From NCBI GenBank assembly GCA_964347995.1, contig CAYGBA010000040.1, forward strand, positions 1-14,535: a stretch of 14,535 bases of DNA, written 5' to 3'. Made by a program: the position numbers and the translations under genes. The notes under the pieces are model-generated. The model made no database searches and was not told where the DNA came from. It saw nothing but the letters and a program-made list of their open reading frames with translations. Below, piece by piece: positions 1-6,231 of the stretch (the stretch's first letter is position 1; every line of letters starts with the position of its first letter). The DNA comes from GCA-020348365 sp964347995. GTDB taxonomy: Archaea; Thermoproteota; Bathyarchaeia; Bathyarchaeales; Bathyarchaeaceae.

Positions 1-188
1 CGCTCAAAAAGCGGGTATGAGAGAAGTTCCACCTTATGAAAGGAAAAGTCTATCTCTTCTCCCAATCGAACAGGCTTATCATAGCTCACCAAATGCAACT
101 CATGCCTATTCGCCAACAGATGTGCCAGTTCCGTGGCAATGATCCCGCTTCCACCAAAAGTGGGAAAGCACGCAATACATATCTTCAT
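1..188 (-). CDS. bshA: BshA, N-acetylglucosaminyl-L-malate synthase (N-terminal part, cut by window edge)
   Basis: This is the first 62 codons of a GT4-family glycosyltransferase; the rest lies beyond base 1. Translating the minus strand from ATG 188-186 gives MKICIACFPTFGGSGIIATE, which matches the BshA N-terminus, including the P-T-x-G-G-S-G loop that contacts the donor substrate in the family. Near the edge it reads V-E-L-L-S-Y-P-L-F-E, the conserved BshA 'YPLFE' stretch. In bacteria BshA transfers GlcNAc from UDP-GlcNAc to L-malate, the first step of bacillithiol synthesis. The start overlaps the bshB1 stop as ATGA, so translation is probably coupled and this is the last visible gene of a bshC-bshB1-bshA operon. 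It was missed as a stand-alone ORF only because it is truncated. A related malate or other GT4 glycosyltransferase is the alternative, but the operon partners argue strongly for BshA. Confidence 0.88.
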   Translation of the reverse strand, partial: MKICIACFPTFGGSGIIATELAHLLANRHELHLVSYDKPVRLGEEIDFSFHKVELLSYPLFE

Positions 189-862
189 CTCAAGAACGCC
201 ACCGGATCATCTATCCTTAAGGGATTATCGCAGAAGAACGGTTCACCGTGTTTGACGCTTACCTTTGAACCATAAAACTGATCTCGCAATTCGATTGCTG
301 TAAGAAGACCTTCTATGCCCAGCAGTAAGTCCATCTGGGATTTGTAGGCTTTAATGGCCTCCAACTTCTTTCCATAACTCGCCGTAACATCGACCACAAA
401 GGAGGGATCAAACGATTGATGCAGCATATAGTAAGCAACCATCTTGACACTGTGCGCTTCATGGTCTGTCTGGATCTTTGGCAGTGTGGCGAAAAAGACC
501 GCCTTGTCCGTGAGTGCCCTACTCGCCGCATGATCCGGATGCTGCTCATCTCCATACGGCGCTAGCAGAACTGAAGGCCTATATCGCCTAATTACATCAG
601 CTAATCCTTTTGCTTCATCAAAACCTGAACTCAATTTGCAGTCTCCAAAATCCATATTCTCACGAATCTGCACTCCAAGTATCTCAGCGGCCTTGGCTGC
701 CTCCTGCAGCCTTATCTCTCCGGTTCCTCCGGTTCCCAGCTCACCTCTGGTTAGGTCGACGATTCCAACGCGATACTCTCTCGCACACATCTTTGCAATG
801 AGCCCGCCACAACACAGCTCTACATCATCAGGATGCGGGCTGAAAGCAAGTATATCTAGCAT
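185..862 (-). CDS. bshB1: BshB1-type deacetylase (bacillithiol biosynthesis, PIG-L/LmbE family)
   Basis: A 225-residue zinc-dependent deacetylase. The N-terminus has the PIG-L motif H10-P-D12-D13, and H108-P-D-H111 lies in the second metal motif. H10, D13 and H111 are the expected zinc ligands and D12 the expected general base. The stretch I-V-D-L-T-R-G-E-L-G-T-G-G-T (34-47), followed by R-L-Q-E-A (51-55), is diagnostic of the BshB1 subgroup rather than generic LmbE proteins. Length is normal for the family. In bacteria it removes the acetyl group from GlcNAc-malate to give GlcN-malate. The ATG (862-860) overlaps the end of bshC by 7 nt and the stop overlaps the bshA start by 4 nt, so all three genes are almost certainly one transcript. 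Activity on bacillithiol S-conjugates is also possible, as for some BshB/Mca relatives. Confidence 0.93.
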   Translation of the reverse strand: MLDILAFSPHPDDVELCCGGLIAKMCAREYRVGIVDLTRGELGTGGTGEIRLQEAAKAAEILGVQIRENMDFGDCKLSSGFDEAKGLADVIRRYRPSVLLAPYGDEQHPDHAASRALTDKAVFFATLPKIQTDHEAHSVKMVAYYMLHQSFDPSFVVDVTASYGKKLEAIKAYKSQMDLLLGIEGLLTAIELRDQFYGSKVSVKHGEPFFCDNPLRIDDPVAFLR

Positions 863-2427
863 TCAATCACCACGTGCTCACCGTAGTCGGCTTCACGGAA
901 GCCTTCATGAACAACTTCCAAAAACTCCTTTCCGAATTTCATGAGATACTCCAACACATTTATCTGCCTTTCCTGAAGGTCTCCATGAGGAAAAAGATTA
1001 CTGGAGGCTTTCGTGATTTGCTGCCTGGCAACCACATCAATCTGCTTCAGTTTCGACGAGACTTTGCCTTCCAGAACTTCCATTGTCTTGAGCATTTTCC
1101 CCCTCGCGAGAAAACAGGGTTCAATGAGAGTCTTATCAATAGACTCAGCCCTTCGAGTCACTTCAACCATTTCCCTCAAAACCTCACTCCTAAGAGAACT
1201 GAAGACGTCGTCAATCTTCTCCTTAGGCAATCTCTTTAACAGTTTCTCTGGATCCCTCAACTCATGAATCTCTGCCTTGTATTTCGTAAGGACTTTGGAA
1301 ACTTTTTTCTCAACTATAGTACCCCCATATCTGGGAAATATAACAGGCATCTCTAGGGAGAAAAAGTCGTAGACGCCTTTCAACTGTGCCTGATAGGCTA
1401 TCTCGTTTGGTCCAGCCACGTAAGCGAACGTGGGAAAAAGGAAATCCTGAGTAATAGGTCTGGTGACAGCATTCGCACTGAATCTAAAGGGATCGTCCTT
1501 TAAAAGACGAAGGAGCTCTCTTTCAGAGTAGATCTCATTGGCCACTCGGAATTTTCTATTGTATGTAACTCGCAGTCGTTTCCCTTCGTCGTCAAAGATG
1601 AAAAAATTGCACATGTTAGATTTTTTCTGGATCTTGGGCGAATAACCAAGCTCGTTAAGTTTCAAACCTGCCTCATTCACGATCTGCGTACATTCAGTTG
1701 GCCTTCTAATTAGCATTTCAAAAACAGGAGGCATCAAATCCCTTAAGTATTGAGGCTCTACCAGAACGAGCCCCAATTCTCCCAAGAGATAAAGCATAGA
1801 CCTAGAGAAGAAATCACCCATAGTGGATGATTCCTGAATAATTCCGCCAATTTCCTTCAGTAAAGGCCCCTTAAACTCCGAGTTCGGAGAGACACCCTCT
1901 ACTATCGACAACATTTTCTCCAATCTGGATTTGTCTAGACGCATTTGCGAAAAAGCTTCACCTCTAGACTCACACTCGTAACGGATTTCAAATGGCTCAT
2001 TTTCTCTGAATATCAGGATGTGATCGACTTCGGAAAGATCATCGTCCTCAGACGCATTCCAGAACACTGGAACAAACGAGTGCTTCTCATCGCACAATCT
2101 TTCACATATGATAACGGCAGAAATCGCCTTGTAAACCGTGTAGAGTGGACCTGAGAACACGCCAGGTTGCTGACCAGTCACTACAACGTAAGTTTCAGGT
2201 TCTGAAAGAGACTCAATGTTTTGAATCACTTGTTCAGGTGCGTCTAGTTTCTGGTTGTAGCCTAGCAACTTATCTACAATTTTCTGTCGATCTATGTTGA
2301 AATTTCGAACACTAGGCTCTCTAAAATGTTTGGGGAACAGCTGTTTTAGACAATCAGCATGATTAAGGTAGTCAATAGTTATCTTTTCCGAAATTATGGA
2401 TTTATGAGGCAATACGCTGGGATTCAC
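856..2427 (-). CDS. bshC: BshC, putative cysteine ligase of bacillithiol biosynthesis
   Basis: A full-length 523-residue protein (bacterial BshC is about 540). Family landmarks appear in order: V-V-T-G-Q-Q-P-G-V-F-S-G-P-L-Y-T-V-Y-K (82-100); P-V-F-W-N-A-S-E-D-D-D (120-130), corresponding to the nucleotide-binding-like FWIAGEDHD region; R-P-I-T-Q-D-F-L-F-P (323-332), then Y-V-A-G-P-N-E-I-A-Y (336-345); a helical, coiled-coil-like segment around 380-470; and N-L-F-P-H-G-D-L-Q-E-R (477-487) near the end. In bacteria BshC joins cysteine to GlcN-malate, giving bacillithiol. The GTG at 2427 is the chosen start because it lies about 18 nt after the transcript start expected from the TATA box at 2466-2475; there is no clear Shine-Dalgarno sequence. 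It is the first gene of the operon and overlaps bshB1 by 7 nt. BshC has few paralogues outside this pathway, so identity is secure even though archaeal activity is unproven. Confidence 0.95.
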   Translation of the reverse strand: MNPSVLPHKSIISEKITIDYLNHADCLKQLFPKHFREPSVRNFNIDRQKIVDKLLGYNQKLDAPEQVIQNIESLSEPETYVVVTGQQPGVFSGPLYTVYKAISAVIICERLCDEKHSFVPVFWNASEDDDLSEVDHILIFRENEPFEIRYECESRGEAFSQMRLDKSRLEKMLSIVEGVSPNSEFKGPLLKEIGGIIQESSTMGDFFSRSMLYLLGELGLVLVEPQYLRDLMPPVFEMLIRRPTECTQIVNEAGLKLNELGYSPKIQKKSNMCNFFIFDDEGKRLRVTYNRKFRVANEIYSERELLRLLKDDPFRFSANAVTRPITQDFLFPTFAYVAGPNEIAYQAQLKGVYDFFSLEMPVIFPRYGGTIVEKKVSKVLTKYKAEIHELRDPEKLLKRLPKEKIDDVFSSLRSEVLREMVEVTRRAESIDKTLIEPCFLARGKMLKTMEVLEGKVSSKLKQIDVVARQQITKASSNLFPHGDLQERQINVLEYLMKFGKEFLEVVHEGFREADYGEHVVIEC

Positions 2428-2465
2428 TGCGAGCCACTTCTTACTTCGTTAAGCTGGTCATCAAG

Positions 2466-2475
2466 ATTATTTTAA
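2466..2475 (-). promoter_or_regulatory. Predicted TATA box of the bshCBA operon
   Basis: Minus strand reads GG-TTAAAATAAT. Its centre is about 43 bp before the GTG of bshC, which predicts a short leader of about 18 nt. The 164-bp gap (2428-2591) holds this box and the divergent one for the DinB gene and nothing else I recognise. Confidence 0.5.
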
Positions 2476-2540
2476 CCTATACCCACATCGCAGGTCGCTC
2501 AACTTTCACGTCGCAAATCCGTATCTTCTCAAACAAACAC

Positions 2541-2546
2541 TTTTAT
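2541..2546 (+). promoter_or_regulatory. Predicted TATA box of the DinB-family gene
   Basis: TTTTAT within ACACTTTTATCTCGC, about 48 bp before the ATG at 2592. It faces away from the bshC promoter, so the two transcripts share one regulatory gap and may be co-controlled. Confidence 0.4.
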
Positions 2547-2591
2547 CTCGCACGTGGGCAACATACTAGCACTTACTAGAAGATGATTTAG

Positions 2592-3074
2592 ATGCCTGAC
2601 GAAGTGGAGCTAATCAAAAAATTCGCTGAAATGGCTTTCGAAAGATTTGAAGAGGCGGCTAAAGACCTCGCAGAGAGGGAGATTGACTGGCGACCATTGG
2701 AAGAGACTAACTCCCTAAGATGGATACTCACACATCTCTCCCAACAGTGGAACGTGGGAATACCCAGAATCTTGAAGGGGGACCCAGATTACAAGCCTAA
2801 AGACTGGCCTGCAGACTACGTTGACAACAAATCCTACGCCTTCAAGAAAATAATGGGCGAAATAGAGAAGGGAAAACACAGTGTCATAAGGGGGCTTGAA
2901 GACCTGACTCCGGCAGACCTCGAAGCCGAAATCCCCCTCTGGGGAGGCACAAGGAAGCGACAGTATGGTCTCTTGATCTATCTATCCGAGATCTTTCACC
3001 ATGTGGGACAGATCGCCTATCTCAGAGGTGCCATTGGGCGCCGAAGGCAGACCGATGAACACTTTCTAACTTAG
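2592..3074 (+). CDS. DinB/YfiT-superfamily protein, candidate bacillithiol (thiol) S-transferase
   Basis: A 160-residue four-helix-bundle protein of the DinB superfamily. Seen: L-R-W-I-L-T-H48-L (first metal helix), W-R-P-L-E-E (33-38, the 'W.P..ggnsi' part of the family pattern), and a C-terminal helix L-S-E133-I-F-H136-H137-V-G-Q-I-A-Y-L-R-G, the usual H..HH-R-G-Q-I element. The classical HxxxH pair is E133-x3-H137 here, so the predicted metal triad H48/E133/H137 has a glutamate in place of one histidine. DinB members include BstA (YfiT), which transfers bacillithiol to electrophiles, and mycothiol-dependent enzymes. Divergent placement next to bshCBA makes a bacillithiol-dependent role the leading guess, such as detoxification. 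The function is inferred from context; the fold assignment is solid. It ends 22 bp from the convergent amidohydrolase. Confidence 0.8.
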   Translation: MPDEVELIKKFAEMAFERFEEAAKDLAEREIDWRPLEETNSLRWILTHLSQQWNVGIPRILKGDPDYKPKDWPADYVDNKSYAFKKIMGEIEKGKHSVIRGLEDLTPADLEAEIPLWGGTRKRQYGLLIYLSEIFHHVGQIAYLRGAIGRRRQTDEHFLT

Positions 3075-3096
3075 AACTGCATAACATTCGCGCTTT

Positions 3097-4050
3097 TCAT
3101 ACATCAAGTTGCAGCAATTTCGCGGCGTTTTTGCGGAAAATCTTCTCGATCGTCTCCTCTTCGAGCCCCATCGACCGACAGGCTTTGAGCTGCTCCCTCA
3201 GATATAGGATACTGAAGCCCCTAGGGAAATAGCTTGAGTCGCTTCCGAAGATCAAGCGATCAGCGCCAACGGTTTCGATAGCCTTTCTGAAAAGCCCTCT
3301 CAAGTCGATTTCGAAGGGCATCCAACGCATCCAACGGTTTGAACCTGACGTGTCTATGTACACGTTAGGGCATGACCAACATAGCTGAAGAAGCTCTCTG
3401 AGGTAGCCGGCGCCGAAGTGGGGAACGACGAACGGGATTCTCGGAAACATCTTTGCTACCTCCCAAAGTCCAAGGGGATTCATGTTCCTCAAATCCAAAG
3501 CCGGTCCCCCACCTCCCCCGAGGACCCCGAAATGAATGATCACGGGAACCCCCAGCTTCTCCGCCATCTCCCAAAGAGGGTAAAGGGACTTATCGCCTAT
3601 AGGCTTCATCTGCGACGACGCTATCACTTTGTACCCCTTCAACCCAAGGTTGCTAACCGCCCGCTCAAGCTCTATGGGTGCATCTTCTGAAAATATGCTG
3701 TGGTGAGCAAACCCTGAAAACTTGTCTGGATACAAGCTCACCATTTTGGCTAAATTGTCGTTTCCACCTCCAGTCACAAAATTTACCCGCTCCACACCTT
3801 TCATACTAAGATCTGCAACCCACCTAGCCGCCTGCTCCTCATCCGAACGTGTCTCAGATTCAGGCGGCGCAAAGCCCCAAAGCTCCCTCATCTCTTCCCT
3901 ATCCTGCGCTGACTGCTCTATAAGTAAATGGGCGTTCTCCTCCCCATACCTCTCAGCTAGCCGTTGCTTCCACGAAGTCGCCCACTTTGTCCAATTCGTG
4001 GTGGGAAAATGAGCGTGGAAGTCAATCACCTCTAATCCGTGCAAGGTCAT
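3097..4050 (-). CDS. Amidohydrolase family 2 (TIM-barrel metal-dependent hydrolase/decarboxylase)
   Basis: A 317-residue barrel protein with the family's metal sites: I-D-F-H12-A-H14 on strand 1, I-I-H173-F on strand 5, V-P-H211-F-G on strand 6 and F-G-S-D271-S on strand 8. This pattern is typical of PF04909, which includes ACMSD-like decarboxylases and uncharacterised hydrolases; the substrate cannot be told from sequence. I chose ATG 4050 over an in-frame TTG at 4080 because AGAGGAA lies 5 nt before it, and because the TATA box at 4090-4099 would put the transcript start near 4073, inside the longer version. Regular glycine-rich loop G-G-G-G-G-P (178-183). It appears to be a single-gene transcript, convergent with the DinB gene and separated from the upstream nuclease gene by a T-tract. 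Confidence 0.85.
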   Translation of the reverse strand: MTLHGLEVIDFHAHFPTTNWTKWATSWKQRLAERYGEENAHLLIEQSAQDREEMRELWGFAPPESETRSDEEQAARWVADLSMKGVERVNFVTGGGNDNLAKMVSLYPDKFSGFAHHSIFSEDAPIELERAVSNLGLKGYKVIASSQMKPIGDKSLYPLWEMAEKLGVPVIIHFGVLGGGGGPALDLRNMNPLGLWEVAKMFPRIPFVVPHFGAGYLRELLQLCWSCPNVYIDTSGSNRWMRWMPFEIDLRGLFRKAIETVGADRLIFGSDSSYFPRGFSILYLREQLKACRSMGLEEETIEKIFRKNAAKLLQLDV

Positions 4051-4089
4051 GTAATTTCCTCTTTCTTTTGATACTACCAATTTCGGATG

Positions 4090-4099
4090 AATATTTTAA
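4090..4099 (-). promoter_or_regulatory. Predicted TATA box of the amidohydrolase gene
   Basis: Minus strand TTAAAATATT, about 45 bp before ATG 4050. It predicts a leader of about 22 nt that contains the AGAGGAA ribosome-binding site. Confidence 0.5.
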
Positions 4100-4164
4100 C
4101 TTTCTTTAAGCGCTGGCATTGAGACAGTTTAGACGATGGTCTTCATCTTTTCCGGTCGATGAAC

Positions 4165-4170
4165 AAAAAA
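4165..4170 (-). terminator. T-tract terminator after the beta-CASP nuclease gene
   Basis: Minus strand CCATTTTTTG begins about 20 nt after the stop codon at 4190. Archaeal RNA polymerase often stops at T-tracts without a strong hairpin, and none is seen here. Confidence 0.4.
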
Positions 4171-4189
4171 TGGTGGTTTGCGAGAGACA

Positions 4190-5542
4190 TCATAATGTAT
4201 ATTCGTTTCCGTATCCTACCGTCTGGACGTTGTTACACGTCTTCTTGAATAGCTGCGGGTTTTCTGTGTGTATTGGAAAGAGCTTCTTGGGGTTGATGTA
4301 GTTGCTTAGATCGGTTATTTGCTGTCTGTCCATGTGGCCAGAGGCGTGGAGCTGATGGAACCTCATCTTGAAATGCTCCAGCCAGTTATGCATGACGATG
4401 TCTTCGATGTCTTCCTCACTGTAAGGCTCACTCATACTATGGATGAAGTGACTGCCAGGATCCGGTCTGATGTCGATCAGCTCCGCAAACTGATAGAAGT
4501 CCAAGTCCATAAGCAGTCCGCCCTGATTCTCACGCACAAACTCGTAGGTCACCATCCTATCCATGAACTCCCGCTCCCAAACATAATAGTCTCTTTCATC
4601 GAATTCTCCAGACTTCTTCCGCTTGTAATAGACCAGAATCTCATTGTCCTTCAACGGATCGGGAAGATCGAGGCGCTTGTCCTCCAAAAGTCTAGCCATC
4701 AGATGAGCCGTCTTCGGAGAGACGACAATTTTTCTATCATTCTTCTTTGCAGCGTTATACATGCTTCTGAACCTGTCCATGTCCCGGCTGTAATGCGTCA
4801 CAAAGACCATCTTATCCGTCGAAGAAACAATCTTCCTACTTAGCTTCGCAACCTGCTCTTCAGAGTAATTCTTCCGCCTCTCTTCCTCAACCATTCTAGT
4901 GCCTTCACATATCATAGCCACAGGCTCAGACTTCCGCGCCTTGTCCATGAAATCCTCAGTCATATCCCGTCTGGGACCGTGAGCCCTAAGATCCCCTGTA
5001 TACGCAACCGTGCCCTCAGACGTGTGAATTAGAAAGCCGTACGCCGCAGGAATCGAATGATCAACATGAACAGGCTCCACCACCAAATCACCAATCTTGA
5101 TTTTGTCTCCAGTTCTAAAAGTCCGATACCTGTGCTTTCCGTAGTCGCAGAAACTGCTGGTCTTCTCCATGGCCTCCAAGAACAGCTTAGTGCCAATCCC
5201 AAGATAGAGCGGAATCTTCGGATGCAAAAATTGAATGTGATTCACATGATCAACATGCGCATGAGACAGAAAAACCCCGTCAAACTGCGGCTCCTCATAG
5301 AGAAGATCCGTGAATCGTAACTGCTCCGCGGTATACAAGCCTCTGATCTTAGGCAGCAGACCGAACTCAAAATAATCCCCCAATCCATTGATCCCCCTAG
5401 GTCCCAGCCAACCCGTGAAATAATCAACACCCATCGTGAAAGACTGCCCAAAATCCAAGAAGATACGAGCATCACCATCCTCCAACAAAATCTTGTTCCC
5501 ACCAATCTCGTTCACTCCACCGTAAAAAGTCAAACAAACCAT
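4190..5542 (-). CDS. RNase J-like metallo-beta-lactamase/beta-CASP nuclease
   Basis: A 450-residue MBL-fold hydrolase with a beta-CASP domain. Seen: N-terminal G-G-V-N-E-I-G-G-N (8-16); motif II H94-A-H-V-D-H99; motif III H162 in V-D-H-S-I-P; motif IV Y-T-G-D184-L-R; beta-CASP motif A C-E213-G-T-R; motif B S-G-H403; motif C P-I-H425-T-E. Histidine at motif C is the RNA-type residue (DNA-type members carry valine). The C-terminal N-P-K-K-L-F-P-I-H-T-E (417-427) resembles RNase J and archaeal aRNase J. It lacks the KH domains of archaeal CPSF proteins. Residues 30-75 and 300-370 hold insertions that I do not recognise from textbook RNase J, so it may be a distinct subgroup. Likely role: RNA trimming or decay in the cytoplasm. 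It is probably a single-gene transcript; no clear Shine-Dalgarno sequence. Confidence 0.85.
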   Translation of the reverse strand: MVCLTFYGGVNEIGGNKILLEDGDARIFLDFGQSFTMGVDYFTGWLGPRGINGLGDYFEFGLLPKIRGLYTAEQLRFTDLLYEEPQFDGVFLSHAHVDHVNHIQFLHPKIPLYLGIGTKLFLEAMEKTSSFCDYGKHRYRTFRTGDKIKIGDLVVEPVHVDHSIPAAYGFLIHTSEGTVAYTGDLRAHGPRRDMTEDFMDKARKSEPVAMICEGTRMVEEERRKNYSEEQVAKLSRKIVSSTDKMVFVTHYSRDMDRFRSMYNAAKKNDRKIVVSPKTAHLMARLLEDKRLDLPDPLKDNEILVYYKRKKSGEFDERDYYVWEREFMDRMVTYEFVRENQGGLLMDLDFYQFAELIDIRPDPGSHFIHSMSEPYSEEDIEDIVMHNWLEHFKMRFHQLHASGHMDRQQITDLSNYINPKKLFPIHTENPQLFKKTCNNVQTVGYGNEYTL

Positions 5543-5593
5543 CCCAAACCAACCCTACGGCTACGCTCGACCCGAATCAAGACTATAAAGACC

Positions 5594-5613
5594 AAAACAT
5601 AAATGTTTTATAA
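5594..5613 (-). promoter_or_regulatory. TATA box with overlapping dyad, nuclease gene promoter
   Basis: Minus strand TTATAAAA at 5613-5606, about 68 bp before the start codon. A perfect 7-bp inverted repeat AAAACAT-AA-ATGTTTT (5594-5609) overlaps it. A second TATA-like CTTTATAGTC at 5589-5582 would give a shorter leader of about 18 nt, so either could be the real box. Confidence 0.4.
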
Positions 5614-5627
5614 GCAATTCCGCGCGT

Positions 5628-6023
5628 CTATTCTTTGACCAAAACCGAATCTGGCAGGTCAAAGTCTTTAGGGGTTTTCTCCTCGAACTTTCTCAACGTA
5701 ACAATATTCTCCAGTCTGAAGGGCACGCCAGATTTCCTAGAGAGTCGAGAATAGACAGCGATCATCAATCCAGGCTTCGTGTAGTCAATATTGGCGCGGA
5801 AAGTCGGATCTCCCCTGATTGAGGTGTAGGCGGTGTACCTGCCGGTCCACGCGGGAAAATGCTCCCGTACAGCCTCTATGTAAGGCTTTAGAAAACGGTC
5901 TGGATCTTCAGCCCTCTTGAGTTTCGTCCTTAGATTCTTAGGCTCCTCGGGGAGCAATCTGGAGATTCTCTTTACTGACAGGCCCTTAAACAGAATCCAA
6001 GTTCTAGAACCGTATATGCCCAC
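5628..6023 (-). CDS. Hypothetical protein, 131 residues
   Basis: I do not recognise this family. The protein is basic in its first 45 residues (K-R-x-S-R-L-L-P-E-E-P-K-N-L-R-T-K-L-K-R) and then globular, with a central R-Y-T-A-Y-T-S-I-R-G-D-P-T-F-R-A-N (63-79) and Y-T-K-P-G-L-M-I-A-V-Y-S-R-L-S (81-95) that look like beta strands of a folded domain. No signal peptide, membrane segment or cysteine pair is visible. GTG 6023 is the only upstream start in a good place: a TATA-like ATATATAG at about 6043-6050 puts the transcript start close to it, so the message may be nearly leaderless. It lies 85 bp upstream of the nuclease gene on the same strand, but that gene has its own promoter. Codon pattern and protein-like composition make a real gene likely. 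Confidence 0.65.
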   Translation of the reverse strand: MGIYGSRTWILFKGLSVKRISRLLPEEPKNLRTKLKRAEDPDRFLKPYIEAVREHFPAWTGRYTAYTSIRGDPTFRANIDYTKPGLMIAVYSRLSRKSGVPFRLENIVTLRKFEEKTPKDFDLPDSVLVKE

Positions 6024-6231
6024 GCCTTCTGCCTTCGCCTTCTATATATGTGAAGCATACTATATAATCATAATACCCTGCCTGCTTATGCGTTCGCGGC
6101 TCTCCGGGCGCTTTGCGCTTGCGCAAGTCAAACAAACAATCCTCCGTCAACTCGCCTCTCCCAGAGCTAGGAAGAGGGAAACATAAGAAAACCAACAATG
6201 ATGTGTTACGAAACCTCGATCCAAGCAGACA

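Noticed and set aside
4319..4843. Plus-strand 174-codon frame opposite the beta-CASP nuclease gene
   Set aside because: Complement shadow of a gene whose catalytic motifs are intact; no family resemblance of its own.
6070..6190. Possible tRNA in the gap before the 131-residue gene
   Set aside because: No T-loop consensus (GGTTCRA) or cloverleaf-compatible pairing was found on either strand.
6004..6198. Minus-strand 64-codon frame between the glycoprotein gene and the 131-residue gene
   Set aside because: Composition is low in protein character, it overlaps the start of the better-supported gene, and it runs through the palindromic patch and TATA-like sequences.
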